Positions 25,937 through 35,841 of a stretch of DNA of 64,000 nt are shown here, in pieces. The position numbers and the translations under genes were made by a program. Numbering within the stretch: the first letter of the stretch is position 1; every line of letters starts with the position of its first letter. Below the pieces are notes generated by a model. It was not told where the DNA came from and made no database searches. It saw nothing but the letters and a program-made list of their open reading frames with translations. This DNA comes from Pseudoalteromonas sp. OOF1S-7. Its GTDB lineage: Bacteria > Pseudomonadota > Gammaproteobacteria > Enterobacterales > Alteromonadaceae. The DNA lies in NCBI RefSeq assembly GCF_022347765.1, contig NZ_JAKRFZ010000020.1:1-64000 (forward strand), read 5' to 3'.

Positions 25937-27364
25937 CTATGACATAGTGAGCACCTGTGGTCTGCGCTGCACATTCAATGCCCTAAACAACAACCAGGCC
26001 CCCACCAAAAAATTAGCCAGTGCCAGTGCCCAGACAATGCCCTGAAACCCATTCAGCTGAGCGCCAATATAAGCACCTGGCAATGAACACACAAACAAGC
26101 GCACTAAGGTCACATTCAGCGCCAGAGCACTTCGGCCAATCGCGTTACAGCAACTCACATACAGCATAACGCCTGCGAGCGCCGCATAGGACACAGGTAA
26201 AATACACATGGCCAGCTCAATGGACTGACTAACAAAAGACTGTTTACAGAACCCCACCCCCAGCATGTCTGCGCCCCAAAATAGCGCTAGCGCGATAACA
26301 CCTTGCCAAACCAGACAAGCGGCCAGTGCCTGTTTGATCCCCCTGCGCACCCGCAGTGATTTATTCGCCGCCCAGTTTTGACCAACAAAGATAGGTAATG
26401 ACGTGGTCAGCACCATGGGTAGCAACAAGGCAAGTGGCTCTATTCGCATCACCACGCCAAAGGCAGCAACCGCATCACTGCCCTGCGAGGCCACAATCAT
26501 CATCAATAGCGACTGGGCCAGTGGCGTGAGCAGCTGCATAGCCACAACTGGCACAAACAGCCTGAACAAGCGGCGAAATGCCTGCCGACTGCGTTGTGAT
26601 AGTAAGCGCACTTTGAGCGAAATATTTTCTTTGATACGCAATAAATAGAGCGCATATAAGCTGGCACTCACCGCCGCAATAACGTGTGCAACGCCAAGGC
26701 GCTCCAAGCTGCTGAGCGATAACGCGGATTGTGCCCAGGGTGTGAACAAACCGGCGCTAATAACAATTTGCAATCCGGCAAAAGTAACCAGCAACTGCGC
26801 CGCACCGCGCATATTGCCAAATGCCCGCAGCACCCCAAACACCACCATCACAATAAAGAAGAACACGACGGCGCCCAGGCGATACTGCATATAACGCTCA
26901 AGCGTCGGCCAGACTTGCTCTCGCGCAGCAAATTCGGCAAACCCAAGTAAAGTCAACAGAGGCTGTAAACCCAGCCAGATGACAGCCGCAAGCGTGGCGC
27001 CGACCAGTACCGTAAAAATCAGACTAACCGCTGCCAGCTGCTCTACCTCTTTTGCCTGCGTCAGTCGGGTAGCCACGACAATACCCAGGCCAATGGCAAA
27101 AGCGAACAAGGTCGCCTGAATAGGTAAGGTAAAACTCATCGCCGTCAGCTCTTCAACCCCTAAACGCGAGGCAAAATAGAGTTCAATCAAGTCCGCGCTG
27201 AATAAGGCCAGGATCGCCCACAGCATAGGTAAGGTCAGCTGCTTTAAAACCGCGCTGGTGGAGCCGGTTAAGATCCAGCGCTTGCGCACCGCCCGCTTTC
27301 TTTGTTTATCACACACCTGGAGCGGTTCGCCCAGGCTCAATGCCGGTGAATTATCAGATCCCAT
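25937..27364 (-). CDS. MATE-family efflux transporter
   Basis: The 475-residue membrane protein has about twelve helices and the MATE signatures PMLWAILALFSADLIELYFASRLG near the start and QSLLMMIVASQGSDAVAAFGVVMRI at the start of the second half. It exports cationic compounds in exchange for sodium or protons. A charged 30-residue tail precedes the first helix, longer than usual, so a later start is possible. It stands alone. Confidence 0.9.
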   Translation of the reverse strand: MGSDNSPALSLGEPLQVCDKQRKRAVRKRWILTGSTSAVLKQLTLPMLWAILALFSADLIELYFASRLGVEELTAMSFTLPIQATLFAFAIGLGIVVATRLTQAKEVEQLAAVSLIFTVLVGATLAAVIWLGLQPLLTLLGFAEFAAREQVWPTLERYMQYRLGAVVFFFIVMVVFGVLRAFGNMRGAAQLLVTFAGLQIVISAGLFTPWAQSALSLSSLERLGVAHVIAAVSASLYALYLLRIKENISLKVRLLSQRSRQAFRRLFRLFVPVVAMQLLTPLAQSLLMMIVASQGSDAVAAFGVVMRIEPLALLLPMVLTTSLPIFVGQNWAANKSLRVRRGIKQALAACLVWQGVIALALFWGADMLGVGFCKQSFVSQSIELAMCILPVSYAALAGVMLYVSCCNAIGRSALALNVTLVRLFVCSLPGAYIGAQLNGFQGIVWALALANFLVGAWLLFRALNVQRRPQVLTMS

Positions 27365-27838
27365 AGTGGGTGGTTTACTCCCTGAATAACGCGATTTTTA
27401 ATCGATAATGAGTCTCTTCGACAGCTCTATCACCAAGTTGCCTTTATTCCTGACCCGGATACAGGACAAGAGTTCACAAAAATATCGAAGAATTCGATTA
27501 ACGGACAAGATTGGGGGATGAATGGGCCAATGTCGCGCACCGAACCTGAATCACAAACAACCAACCTTACAACCAGCTGATTAATAAGTTTTTTATACTT
27601 TCACTGTACAGCATTAGCACACTATTGACATATGGCCTTACCGGTATTTCAAGCATGTATAATTTAATAAGTATTTATGAACTTTCGTATGCCCGCTGTG
27701 CTGCGTAATTTCTTCAACTTACCTTAATGTTCCGATATTATACTATGGTCCTGCTTGTTCCAGATTGCGGCAATTCACTAAGCCTCTGAACTTGCACAAA
27801 GGAAACACACTTTAATCAGAAAAATATTAAGGATATGT
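27365..27838. other. intergenic region between divergent MATE and protease genes
   Basis: No convincing gene. It holds the promoters of both flanking genes. Near the MATE side is a small CGAT-tttta-ATCG hairpin; near the protease side is an AAGGAT ribosome site at about 27829. No well-spaced promoter boxes were identified. Confidence 0.5.
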
Positions 27839-29551
27839 ATGTATAAAAAATTATGTGTGGTTGCGCTTTCTTGTCTTTTTACGACGCAAGCCATTGCTGT
27901 ACAGGAGTCCGATAGCATAACGCTATCTCCTCAGCTCAATAAAAGCTACCAGACACTAAAGTCTAAAACGCAACAAGGAAAACAAGTAAGTGTGATAGCC
28001 AGGTTAAAACCATCACAAGAATCAACCTACGTCTATCGTTCTGCAGAATTCGCAAAACAAGCTCAGATGCAACCTCGTATCTCAGAAGCGAGTTCAGAAC
28101 TACAAATGCTCGGCGTCAACGTTAACAGAAGCTTTTCTCGCTGGGGATATATCACAATGGAAGTCAGCGACATCGAACTGGATGCAGTGATGAGCAGCGG
28201 ACTGTTCGACATGGTTTCAGAAAACATCCCCTTAACGGCAAATATTGCCGAATCATCGCAACACATAAACGCACCCCAGACTTTTGACATGGGTTATACT
28301 GGCGCAGGTCAGACGGTGGTTATATTTGATTCAGGCATTGAGGTTGACCACCCTTTTCTGGGCGGCCGGGTTATTCAGGAAGCATGTTTTTCATCAAATA
28401 CCCCTAACCACAACACTAGTTTATGTCCTAACGGTGCCACCTCGCTAGTGGGGCCAGGCGCTGCGAGCTTTTGTGAAAATAGAGACCTCGACGTTTGTCG
28501 CCATGGCACACATGTTGCCGGTATAGCTGCAGGCGACTTTAGCGTTTCAATTCGTGGCATTGCACCTGATGCGAATATCGTGGGCGTACAAGTGTTCACT
28601 CAAATTGAAGATACAGCTACCTGTGGCAACGAAAATCCATGCATGAGCGCCTACTCCAGCGAACTATTGGCTGCATTTAACTGGGTCTTAGATGAGATTG
28701 AACGCGGCGCTTTAAACAATGTCGCTGCGCTCAACCTCAGCCTGGGCGGCGGCGAGTTCGATACCGCGTGTGATGATGACATACTTGCACAACCAATTGA
28801 GGATTTGCGCAGGATGGGGATTGCAACAGTTATCGCGGCAGGTAATGAATACTTAAATCGCGCAGTAAGTTATCCTGGATGTATCAGTGATGCAATTACA
28901 GTCGGCGGCACATTACGCACAGACGATAGCCTGATCATCGTCAGGGATCCTGCTGGCAATATTCGTTGGGGAACCAATATGTCAGAACAGGTCGACTTAC
29001 TTGCACCAGGGTTAAATATTACATCGTCTGTGCCAGGTCCAGCCTTTGCTTCATCGTCTGGCACGTCAATGTCTGCCCCCCATGTTGCAGGCGCGATTGC
29101 CGTTCTCAAACAGATCAATCCAGATGCCAGTGTAGCTCGTATCCAGCAGGTGCTAGAGCTAACGGGCGTGAACGTAACAGACGAGCGTAATAACATCACT
29201 CGTCCCAGAATTGATCTGCACGCCGCCGCTTTGTCTTTAGAAGCGAAACCAATCGCGGCACTGGACCAGCCCTCCTATTCAGTCAAGGTAGGAACTCAAC
29301 ACACATTTACCGCAAATTCATCGTCTGATCCCAATGGTCGGACACTCAGCTATGGCTGGGACTTTGATGGCGATGGTGTAGTCGATGAGGAAACCAGCAG
29401 TCCCGTAGTCCAGCATACATATCACAATATGGGCAGCTATCAGCTGCAGCTAACGGTGAGTAATAACGAAAAATCCCAGACCACACAAGCCAGTGTGACA
29501 GCCTATGACCCTGTTATAATTTCTATCATTGTTAACTCAATTTTAGATTAA
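27839..29551 (+). CDS. secreted subtilisin-like serine protease with PKD domain
   Basis: The 570-residue protein has a signal peptide (ending TTQAIA), an inhibitor-like propeptide (about 25-130), a peptidase S8 domain with Asp in VVIFDSGIEVDHPF (near 163), His in RHGTHVAGIAAG (near 221) and Ser in SSGTSMSAPHVAGAI (near 408), and a C-terminal PKD domain (about 475-555; SYGWDFDGDGVVDEE). Several Cys pairs fit an exported enzyme. It should be secreted and degrade proteins outside the cell. The stop codon coincides with the left end of a small repeat element at 29551, so the original C-terminus may have been changed. Confidence 0.93.
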   Translation: MYKKLCVVALSCLFTTQAIAVQESDSITLSPQLNKSYQTLKSKTQQGKQVSVIARLKPSQESTYVYRSAEFAKQAQMQPRISEASSELQMLGVNVNRSFSRWGYITMEVSDIELDAVMSSGLFDMVSENIPLTANIAESSQHINAPQTFDMGYTGAGQTVVIFDSGIEVDHPFLGGRVIQEACFSSNTPNHNTSLCPNGATSLVGPGAASFCENRDLDVCRHGTHVAGIAAGDFSVSIRGIAPDANIVGVQVFTQIEDTATCGNENPCMSAYSSELLAAFNWVLDEIERGALNNVAALNLSLGGGEFDTACDDDILAQPIEDLRRMGIATVIAAGNEYLNRAVSYPGCISDAITVGGTLRTDDSLIIVRDPAGNIRWGTNMSEQVDLLAPGLNITSSVPGPAFASSSGTSMSAPHVAGAIAVLKQINPDASVARIQQVLELTGVNVTDERNNITRPRIDLHAAALSLEAKPIAALDQPSYSVKVGTQHTFTANSSSDPNGRTLSYGWDFDGDGVVDEETSSPVVQHTYHNMGSYQLQLTVSNNEKSQTTQASVTAYDPVIISIIVNSILD

Positions 29552-29760
29552 TACCAATGTGCCTAATTAAGAGTTCTATTTTAAGGCGAGTAAATAGGGT
29601 CGATAACACCGCTCACGCGTCCAGCTATCGCTGAGGTACCTACACCCCATGTAGACGAGGCAAATTTTGCTATTTAATTGCTTTAAATAGCAAAATTTTA
29701 ACGCCGTTAGTGTCATATTTACGCCTTCAAATTGAACAAGGTATTAAATGAAATTGGTAT
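29551..29760. mobile_element. MITE-like element, 210 bp
   Basis: The element is bounded by ATACCAAT at 29551 and its inverted copy ATTGGTAT at 29753-29760. It codes for nothing and has a central AT-rich hairpin (AAATTTTGCTATTTAA-ttgc-TTTAAATAGCAAAATTT at about 29660-29698). These traits fit a miniature inverted-repeat element moved by a transposase elsewhere. No clear target duplication was seen. Confidence 0.6.
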
Positions 29761-29845
29761 AAGTCGCAGACACAAGAACCAGCTTGTGTCTGCAAGCTCC
29801 TGTACTAATAATTCACTGCTCGCATATAACCAGGCCCCCGGGCTC

Positions 29846-30883
29846 TTAATTCAGACATCCCCGTCGCTCGGCTGTACACGCGTACCGCGCTCCTCTGATA
29901 TACCTGGCAAGAGGTTTTTCTATACAAACAAAAGACACACATGCAATCGCAGAACTCAATGCAAATGAAACAATAAGTTTAACCTCAACAGCCCAGTCAA
30001 ACTGATGAATAAAAGTGATCACAGGCATGTGCAACAAGTACAGGGAATATGAGATCTTACCGAAGAAGTCCCCAACCTTGTTAGCCAGCAGGATATTGTT
30101 ATTGGGTACAAGGAACACCACACAGAAAAACATGGTGCTCATTACCAGCAACACCTCGTAACTCAGCCACATGCGGTTTTTGGCGTCCGATGTAACGGGC
30201 GACAATTCAGGATACATCAGGGGAATTAAACACAGTACAAACACAAACCGGTGTTTTTTCAGATACGGTGGAATTATCAGGGTGTTGTAATGCAGCCCAA
30301 ATAGCACGCCAATAAAGAAATATGGCAAACTGCGCAGCACTGTGAACTGGTTATAAGGTACACCGTAAATGTCGCCATAGATACGTGGAAAATTAGTAAA
30401 AAACAATAGCAACAGACACCCGACGATCAGCAGGTAGATATAGCCGCGCCTGTTTGCTGCGAGCGACCATAACAGCACAAATAAAATGTAAAACTGCACT
30501 TCGGGCGGTATAGACCAGAGCACGCTGTCGCCAAATAAAAACAAAAAATGCGCCAGCAGAGCTTGGTGATCGGGAATATGATAGAGTAAATCGCTCCCTG
30601 TCAGGGTCAGCGCATAAGAGCCTAATACCACCAGCAAATAAAGCGGCATTACACGTGCAAAGCGTGCCACAAGATAAAGCTTCACACCATGAGGGGTATA
30701 GTCTTTGTCCAGATATAGATACGACATCAAAAAGCCGCTCAGCAGGAAAAATAGCATGACTCCGTATGCCCCGGCCCCCCCTCCCAGCGCGCCGTCCAGC
30801 CACTGTGTGATATCACTGAAATGTGTTACAAACACGATTATCGAAGCAAGGCCCCTCAGTGAATTGAGTTTTCTGATCTCCAT
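29846..30883 (-). CDS. acyltransferase-3 family membrane protein
   Basis: The 345-residue protein has about ten membrane helices. Family motifs are an N-terminal LNSLRGLASIIVFVTHF, where the His is the expected catalytic residue, the Arg of LYLVARFARVMPLYLLV, and the late YSLYLLHMPVITF. It probably adds an acyl group (often acetyl) to a surface or exported polysaccharide. The ATG at 30883 is preferred to a GTG three codons upstream, whose spacing to AGGA is too short. It lies 57 bp from the hydrolase gene, same strand. Confidence 0.88.
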   Translation of the reverse strand: MEIRKLNSLRGLASIIVFVTHFSDITQWLDGALGGGAGAYGVMLFFLLSGFLMSYLYLDKDYTPHGVKLYLVARFARVMPLYLLVVLGSYALTLTGSDLLYHIPDHQALLAHFLFLFGDSVLWSIPPEVQFYILFVLLWSLAANRRGYIYLLIVGCLLLLFFTNFPRIYGDIYGVPYNQFTVLRSLPYFFIGVLFGLHYNTLIIPPYLKKHRFVFVLCLIPLMYPELSPVTSDAKNRMWLSYEVLLVMSTMFFCVVFLVPNNNILLANKVGDFFGKISYSLYLLHMPVITFIHQFDWAVEVKLIVSFALSSAIACVSFVCIEKPLARYIRGARYACTAERRGCLN

Positions 30884-30940
30884 AATCCGCACTATCCTAA
30901 CTTATATTCTGGCTAAACGAATGATTGAATTGACACGCAA

Positions 30941-31852
30941 CTACTCTGAGCTGATGCTGCGACAGCGAGGTTTGAAATGCTGATCTAAAAACGCGACTAC
31001 CTCATCATGATAATCACGCTGCGGTTGAATATGATTCCCTCCGTGCACCACTATATGCCGAACAGGATAGCGAAACCCTTTGCGTGACAATCTGTCGACC
31101 ACAGCATTCGACATCTCTGTTGAAGGCCACACCGGATCTAGCTCCCCCGATACAAGCAATACCGGTCCGGCGATGTTTTCTACGGCAATTGTAGCCTTGT
31201 TCACAGCCTCTGAGTCTTCAAGTGTGACCTCATATGCACGTCTAAAATCTCCAACCAGCATGTGTGGTACTGCTTTGACTGGAACCGTAACATAAGGTAC
31301 AGGCGCTTCGTTAAAATTAAAAGAAGGCGTACGGCCATCAGCCCCAATCGAGATACTGCTGAACGAAACATGAGTGCCAGCCAGAGAGACTGCAGCATCG
31401 ATATCTGAATACCGAGATGCCAAAGCAAGGGCAAGCTCCGCGCCTTTGGAGCCTCCCATGACCGCAACACAATTTGCATTGATTTGGGGCAGCGCCTGTA
31501 CTGCTTTGATCTCCTCATAAATAGCATCAAGGGAGATCCTATCTAACTCTGCAGGTAAACCCGGCATGTCAAAATAACCAATTGAGAGCATTGCATAACC
31601 ATGTTCCAAATACTGCGCCCGCTCTTCAACAGAACGTTCAGAAGCCATCCCATTCCCACCTTCACTACCACCAAAATACACCAGCAAAGGCTGATTTTTG
31701 ATATCAGATGCAAATAACTGGGGATCTGTTTTGCCATAGTGTTTTGGCAATGTTTCGATATCAAAGGTGAGTTGTGCATACAGAATATACACCAAGGGAA
31801 TAGAAATTATACAAACTAGTAACATGGACAAGAACTTAATCGATCTTTTCAC
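30941..31852 (-). CDS. BAAT C-terminal-type acyl hydrolase, membrane anchored
   Basis: The protein (303 residues from a GTG at 31852; a TTG at 31906 would add 18) has an N-terminal helix (LSMLLVCIISIPLVYILYA) and an alpha/beta-hydrolase fold. The nucleophile elbow is reads GGSKGAELALALASRY, with Ser in MGGSKGA; the Asp is in VSGELDPVWPS and the His in VVHGGNHIQPQ. This matches the BAAT/acyl-CoA thioesterase C-terminal domain. Natural substrate is unknown. Confidence 0.82.
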   Translation of the reverse strand: MKRSIKFLSMLLVCIISIPLVYILYAQLTFDIETLPKHYGKTDPQLFASDIKNQPLLVYFGGSEGGNGMASERSVEERAQYLEHGYAMLSIGYFDMPGLPAELDRISLDAIYEEIKAVQALPQINANCVAVMGGSKGAELALALASRYSDIDAAVSLAGTHVSFSSISIGADGRTPSFNFNEAPVPYVTVPVKAVPHMLVGDFRRAYEVTLEDSEAVNKATIAVENIAGPVLLVSGELDPVWPSTEMSNAVVDRLSRKGFRYPVRHIVVHGGNHIQPQRDYHDEVVAFLDQHFKPRCRSISSE

Positions 31853-32125
31853 CTGTAAAACCTGTTTATGGGTGGGTTGTGCTCGGACTATACTCAAAAT
31901 GAACAATAACCACCATGCTCAATGTATATAAACTGTAACAAATTGAGTAATAATGACATTAAATCTTACACCCGGCAACATATACTCTTTCTTACTTGAT
32001 ATACCTTCGACCATAGAAAAGAAGAAAAATAGAGACAAATTAGTATAAAAGAACTAGAATAGGCGAATTTTTGACAAGGCAGCTGCGCAAAAGCACATGT
32101 GCAGGCCTAACTCGTGGAGAACTTA

Positions 32126-33664
32126 ATGAAGAAAAAGCTGTTCGCAAGCGCATTAGTTGCTTGTGCATTTTCGGTGAACGCGTCATCGGCGCATGACCTG
32201 GATAAAGGCTATGCCGCATTGGTATTTGATGACTTTTATTCAACATCAGGGAATGCACTGGGTGCCGTGTTCGCAGGCGATGACGTCAGCCTCAATGGCT
32301 ATTCTATCGGGTATGGCCATAACAGTGCGCTGAATGCACATTATCTGGTTGCTGGTGGGGACATTCAGTATATTAATGGTCGACAGTATGTTGGTAACAT
32401 CATTGCAGGTGGCCAGACAGATAAGGTAAGCGACGCCGTGCGTTTAGGTCTGGAAACTGGTGCCCGGGTAATAGCCAACGCAACCTCACTGCCTGTCGAT
32501 TTTGCCGATGCTCAGTCTGATATGCTGGCTCTGTCTGCAAGCCTGGCTGACTTGTCACAAACTGGTGAAACCCTCAAACAATGGGGCGGCCTTTACCTGA
32601 CCGGCGACAATACCAGCGAGCTGCAAGTATTTAACTTATCTGGGCAAGACGTTCAGTCTAGCCATACGTTTGATGTGTCGGGTATTCCGGACAACGCCAC
32701 TCTTGTGTTCAATATCTCAGGTAGTGAAGCGAATTTTGCGCCACTAAATAACAAAAGCTACGCAACATTGAGCGCCCACAGGCAGCGTACTATTTTTAAC
32801 TTTCCTGATGCGACAACGCTTAACCTGGCTGGCTTGCAAACTGAAGGTGTGATTTTAGCACCCAAAGCAGATATCACTGCGCCACACGGCACCGCGACCA
32901 TGCCGGTCGTCGCAAACAGCTTCACGGGCTCCATGGAATTGCGCGGTGGTACTTTCATTGGTCAGCTGCCAAATGACAGCGCTGTATGTAATGGCGGCTT
33001 ATATGCCATTAACTATTACGGTGATACCGAACAGGGCTATGTTCATCAGATAGACCTGAGTTCAGGCCAGTCGGATAAAGTGATCAACCTGAACAACACG
33101 GCATCAAATATTGCAGCACATAACGGTAAACTGTATTTCATTGATCAGCAGAGTTCCAAAACCCGTGCTTCACATATTTACAGCTACGACCTGACCACAC
33201 AAACACAAACACTGGAATCGGTCACCGATGGCTATAAAATCATTCGCCTTGCCTATGATATCTCGGGCGACGTACTGAAGGCTACCAGCCGTACTTATGC
33301 TTATGACTACGATGTCAGCACAGGTGAAAAGCACGTACTGGGTAAAATGAAGGCTGTTAACGAAGACTTCAAGAACGGTGATATTGCCTACTCAGCTGAC
33401 GGTAACACTCTTTACGTACTCACCGGCACAGCTTTGTATACTGCAGACGCAAACCTGGAGCTGACGCTGATCGGCAAACACGGGGTTAATTGGGCATCCG
33501 GTCTGGCTGTCTCACCAGAAGGTACCTTGTATGTATCGGGTCGCGAACGTAATGCCGATGCCGCAATCTACGAGCTTGACCCGCAAACGGCTCAAGCAAC
33601 TAAACTATTCCATGTTTCACACCGCGTGAATGACCTGACATGGGTGAAGAGTTTCTGTAACTAA
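32126..33664 (+). CDS. choice-of-anchor A-type secreted protein with C-terminal propeller-like region
   Basis: The 512-residue protein starts at MKKKLFASALVACAFSVNASSA, a clear signal peptide, after GGAGAAC. The N-terminal part (about 25-285) has the pattern of the choice-of-anchor A domain: AALVFDDFYSTSGNALGAVFAGDDVSLNGYSIG, NIIAGG, and the VILAPKADITAPHGT and FTGSMELRGGTFIGQLP segments. The C-terminal half (about 290-512) has repeated blade-like stretches with YAINYYG, HIYSYDLTTQ, GNTLYVLTGT and GTLYVSGRE, as in six-bladed propellers. No C-terminal sorting signal is seen. It could be a surface or matrix protein. Confidence 0.78.
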   Translation: MKKKLFASALVACAFSVNASSAHDLDKGYAALVFDDFYSTSGNALGAVFAGDDVSLNGYSIGYGHNSALNAHYLVAGGDIQYINGRQYVGNIIAGGQTDKVSDAVRLGLETGARVIANATSLPVDFADAQSDMLALSASLADLSQTGETLKQWGGLYLTGDNTSELQVFNLSGQDVQSSHTFDVSGIPDNATLVFNISGSEANFAPLNNKSYATLSAHRQRTIFNFPDATTLNLAGLQTEGVILAPKADITAPHGTATMPVVANSFTGSMELRGGTFIGQLPNDSAVCNGGLYAINYYGDTEQGYVHQIDLSSGQSDKVINLNNTASNIAAHNGKLYFIDQQSSKTRASHIYSYDLTTQTQTLESVTDGYKIIRLAYDISGDVLKATSRTYAYDYDVSTGEKHVLGKMKAVNEDFKNGDIAYSADGNTLYVLTGTALYTADANLELTLIGKHGVNWASGLAVSPEGTLYVSGRERNADAAIYELDPQTAQATKLFHVSHRVNDLTWVKSFCN

Positions 33665-33808
33665 CCTTTAGTGGCAGACAAGGTAAAAAAGAAACTGCCA
33701 GGTGCAGCTTCTTTTTTACCGAATACTCGCTCTGAGCCCAGAGTTGCCCTTCCCCCCCGGTTTGCCGTAAACTCAGGCCATTCGTTGATTAGAACTACAG
33801 GGGACAAA

Positions 33809-34507
33809 GTGTCGTCGTCCAATAAGAAACAAAGTGGCTTTTTCAGCCAAATGATTTTTAATATTATTATTCCGGTGGTTATCCTGACTAAGTTTTCAGG
33901 GGAGCAGCATTTGGGTCCGGCACTCGGCGTTGTGGTCGCGCTTGCCTTTCCGCTGGGGTTTGGACTTTGGGAGCGCAAGAACACGGGTAAGTTCAGTTTT
34001 ATTTCTGGTCTGGGTATTGTCTCTGTATTGCTCACAGGCGGGATCAGTCTGCTGGAGCTGGATGCCAAATACATCGCTATCAAAGAAGCACTGATCCCCG
34101 GTCTTATTGGCATTGGGATTATCATCAGCCAATACACTAAGTACCCCTTGCTGAAAACCCTGATGTTCAACGATACCGTAATGGACATTGAAGGTATAGA
34201 AAAGGCATTGGCCGACAAGGGCAATAGCGATAAACTCAACAAGGTCCAGCTGGTCGCCTCTAAAATCCTCGCCAGTGCGTTTTTCTTATCTTCTGCTCTG
34301 AATTATATTCTGGCTAAAATGATAGTGGTCAGCCCCGCGGGTACAGAAGCCTATAATAATGAACTGGGCCGCATGACCGCACTGAGCTATCCGGTGATCA
34401 TGGTACCCACCATGATTGTTTTTTTTATCGCACTGTATTACCTACTGAACTCGTTGAAAAAGCTCACCGGGCTTAAGCTTGAAGAGATGTTTCACGATCA
34501 AGAGTGA
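33809..34507 (+). CDS. VC0807-type membrane protein
   Basis: The protein (232 residues from a GTG at 33809 with AGGGGACAAA upstream) has about six membrane helices: FNIIIPVVILTKF, LGVVVALAFPLGFGLWE, ISGLGIVSVLLTGGISLLEL, ALIPGLIGIGIIISQY, LASAFFLSSALNYILA and VIMVPTMIVFFIALYYL. A longer frame from 33671 adds 46 charged residues and is less likely. The pattern resembles the VC0807 group of inner-membrane proteins of unknown function. Confidence 0.72.
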   Translation: MSSSNKKQSGFFSQMIFNIIIPVVILTKFSGEQHLGPALGVVVALAFPLGFGLWERKNTGKFSFISGLGIVSVLLTGGISLLELDAKYIAIKEALIPGLIGIGIIISQYTKYPLLKTLMFNDTVMDIEGIEKALADKGNSDKLNKVQLVASKILASAFFLSSALNYILAKMIVVSPAGTEAYNNELGRMTALSYPVIMVPTMIVFFIALYYLLNSLKKLTGLKLEEMFHDQE

Positions 34508-34537
34508 TCACCGCTTTACCTGGTGTTTCACAAAACA

Positions 34538-34573
34538 TGTGCACGGGATGCTGACTAATGGCATCCCTTTTTT
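34538..34573 (+). terminator. rho-independent terminator
   Basis: GGGATGC-tgactaatg-GCATCCC followed by TTTTTT, 40 bp downstream of the VC0807-type gene. Confidence 0.88.
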
Positions 34574-34668
34574 GATCTCACTGATCTTGCTGTCTGCTGT
34601 GTGAGCCGGCATATCTGCATGTTTCGCTTCCTCGATTTCTCAGGCCCTGCAATAACCACCAAGTTCCG

Positions 34669-35166
34669 TTAAGAATCATGTTTACGGATCTCCAGAGCCC
34701 AGTCTTGCCACGACATCGTTCTGCCTGGAAAAACAACGTTATTAAAGGGCCAGCTCGCCTGTAGCCAGGACTGAACACTTAGATACAGTACTTCATCAAG
34801 TTCCTGACTATCTGCTCGGATCCACAAGTAGACCTCACAGTCATATCGGGGAGAGCGGCTGGGATCAATATACACAGAACCCAGACACCTGCTCAGCATA
34901 CAGTCAAAAATGCTGTAGGCAAACGCCGCTCGGGAGTCGAATTCATGCCTATGTACTTTCAGACTTCTTGTACTTTCTTCCAGCGTCATATCGGCTCTTG
35001 GCCAGTCAAACTCAGGGCCGAAGATCCCCTGCAAACTTTGCTGGCTCGACATGACTGCCTCGTAATCAGGCTCGGCGACGCGGGTGTCCAATACCCTGAA
35101 GTGGAAATGTTCGGTTACATGACTGACAGGGGGTTCAAATGACTCCGGAATAAAACACTTATTCAT
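34669..35166 (-). CDS. GNAT-like acetyltransferase-type protein
   Basis: The 165-residue protein shows the order FIPESFEPP, HFHFRVLDT, DYEAVMSSQQSLQGIFGPEFDWPRADMT, LGSVYIDPSRS, YDCEVYLWIR and WPFNNVVFPGRTMSWQDW, which I recognise as a group of short GNAT-fold proteins of unknown substrate. It is separated from the LysE gene by 51 bp on the same strand. Confidence 0.6.
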   Translation of the reverse strand: MNKCFIPESFEPPVSHVTEHFHFRVLDTRVAEPDYEAVMSSQQSLQGIFGPEFDWPRADMTLEESTRSLKVHRHEFDSRAAFAYSIFDCMLSRCLGSVYIDPSRSPRYDCEVYLWIRADSQELDEVLYLSVQSWLQASWPFNNVVFPGRTMSWQDWALEIRKHDS

Positions 35167-35217
35167 CTGTATATCCTACACTCAGCTGAGAAAAACCGCT
35201 GGATTATCCGTTACGTA

Positions 35218-35841
35218 TTACCTGGAAGTGGTGGCAAGGAAACACCCTGCCCCAATAAAGGATGAGCCAAACAGTTTGCCCAGCCACGTACCCGAGTTTG
35301 CATTTTGTGTTTTATATTTCGCACTTTGAGCCATCAAAGCATAACTACATAAACACATCACAGACAAAGACATAAAGCTAAAAACAAGTACAGAAAATTG
35401 AACGACTAACGGCACTGAAACATCAATAAACTGAGGGAAGAGTGCTGTGGTAAATACAATCGCCTTGGGGTTGGTAAGCGCGACAAGTACACCCTGACAG
35501 TACAAATTGAGCACGTGACTATTGGAGCGGTTAGAGTCATGAACGTCTACTGTCCCTAGCCCATGCCGCCAAAGTTTTACGCCTAAATATATCAGGTATA
35601 GCGCGCCCAATACTTTTATGACCGTAAAGGCCACAGCAGAATGGAGCACAATCGTACTCAAGCCAAGGACAGACAACCCGGACATGGCAAATAAACCTGT
35701 GACATTGCCCAGTACAGTAAACAGCGACTTTTTAAAACCAAAGGTTAAGCTGTGCACAGACACCAGCAAAGCTGCGGGCCCAGGCGTTGCGGTCGCCAAT
35801 AATGCGATTGAACAAAAGGTTATCCAACTTTCAAATTGCAC
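35218..35841 (-). CDS. LysE-family translocator
   Basis: The 207-residue membrane protein has about five to six helices and the family features ATPGPAALLVSVHSLTFGFKKSLFTVLGNVTG near the start and GVLVALTNPKAIVFTTALFPQFID in the middle. LysE-type proteins export amino acids or related compounds; the one carried here is unknown. Confidence 0.92.
   Translation of the reverse strand: MQFESWITFCSIALLATATPGPAALLVSVHSLTFGFKKSLFTVLGNVTGLFAMSGLSVLGLSTIVLHSAVAFTVIKVLGALYLIYLGVKLWRHGLGTVDVHDSNRSNSHVLNLYCQGVLVALTNPKAIVFTTALFPQFIDVSVPLVVQFSVLVFSFMSLSVMCLCSYALMAQSAKYKTQNANSGTWLGKLFGSSFIGAGCFLATTSR

Noticed and set aside
27626..27662. TTGACA and TATAAT before the protease gene
   Set aside because: They are about 27 bp apart, too far for a sigma-70 promoter; no confident promoter is claimed.
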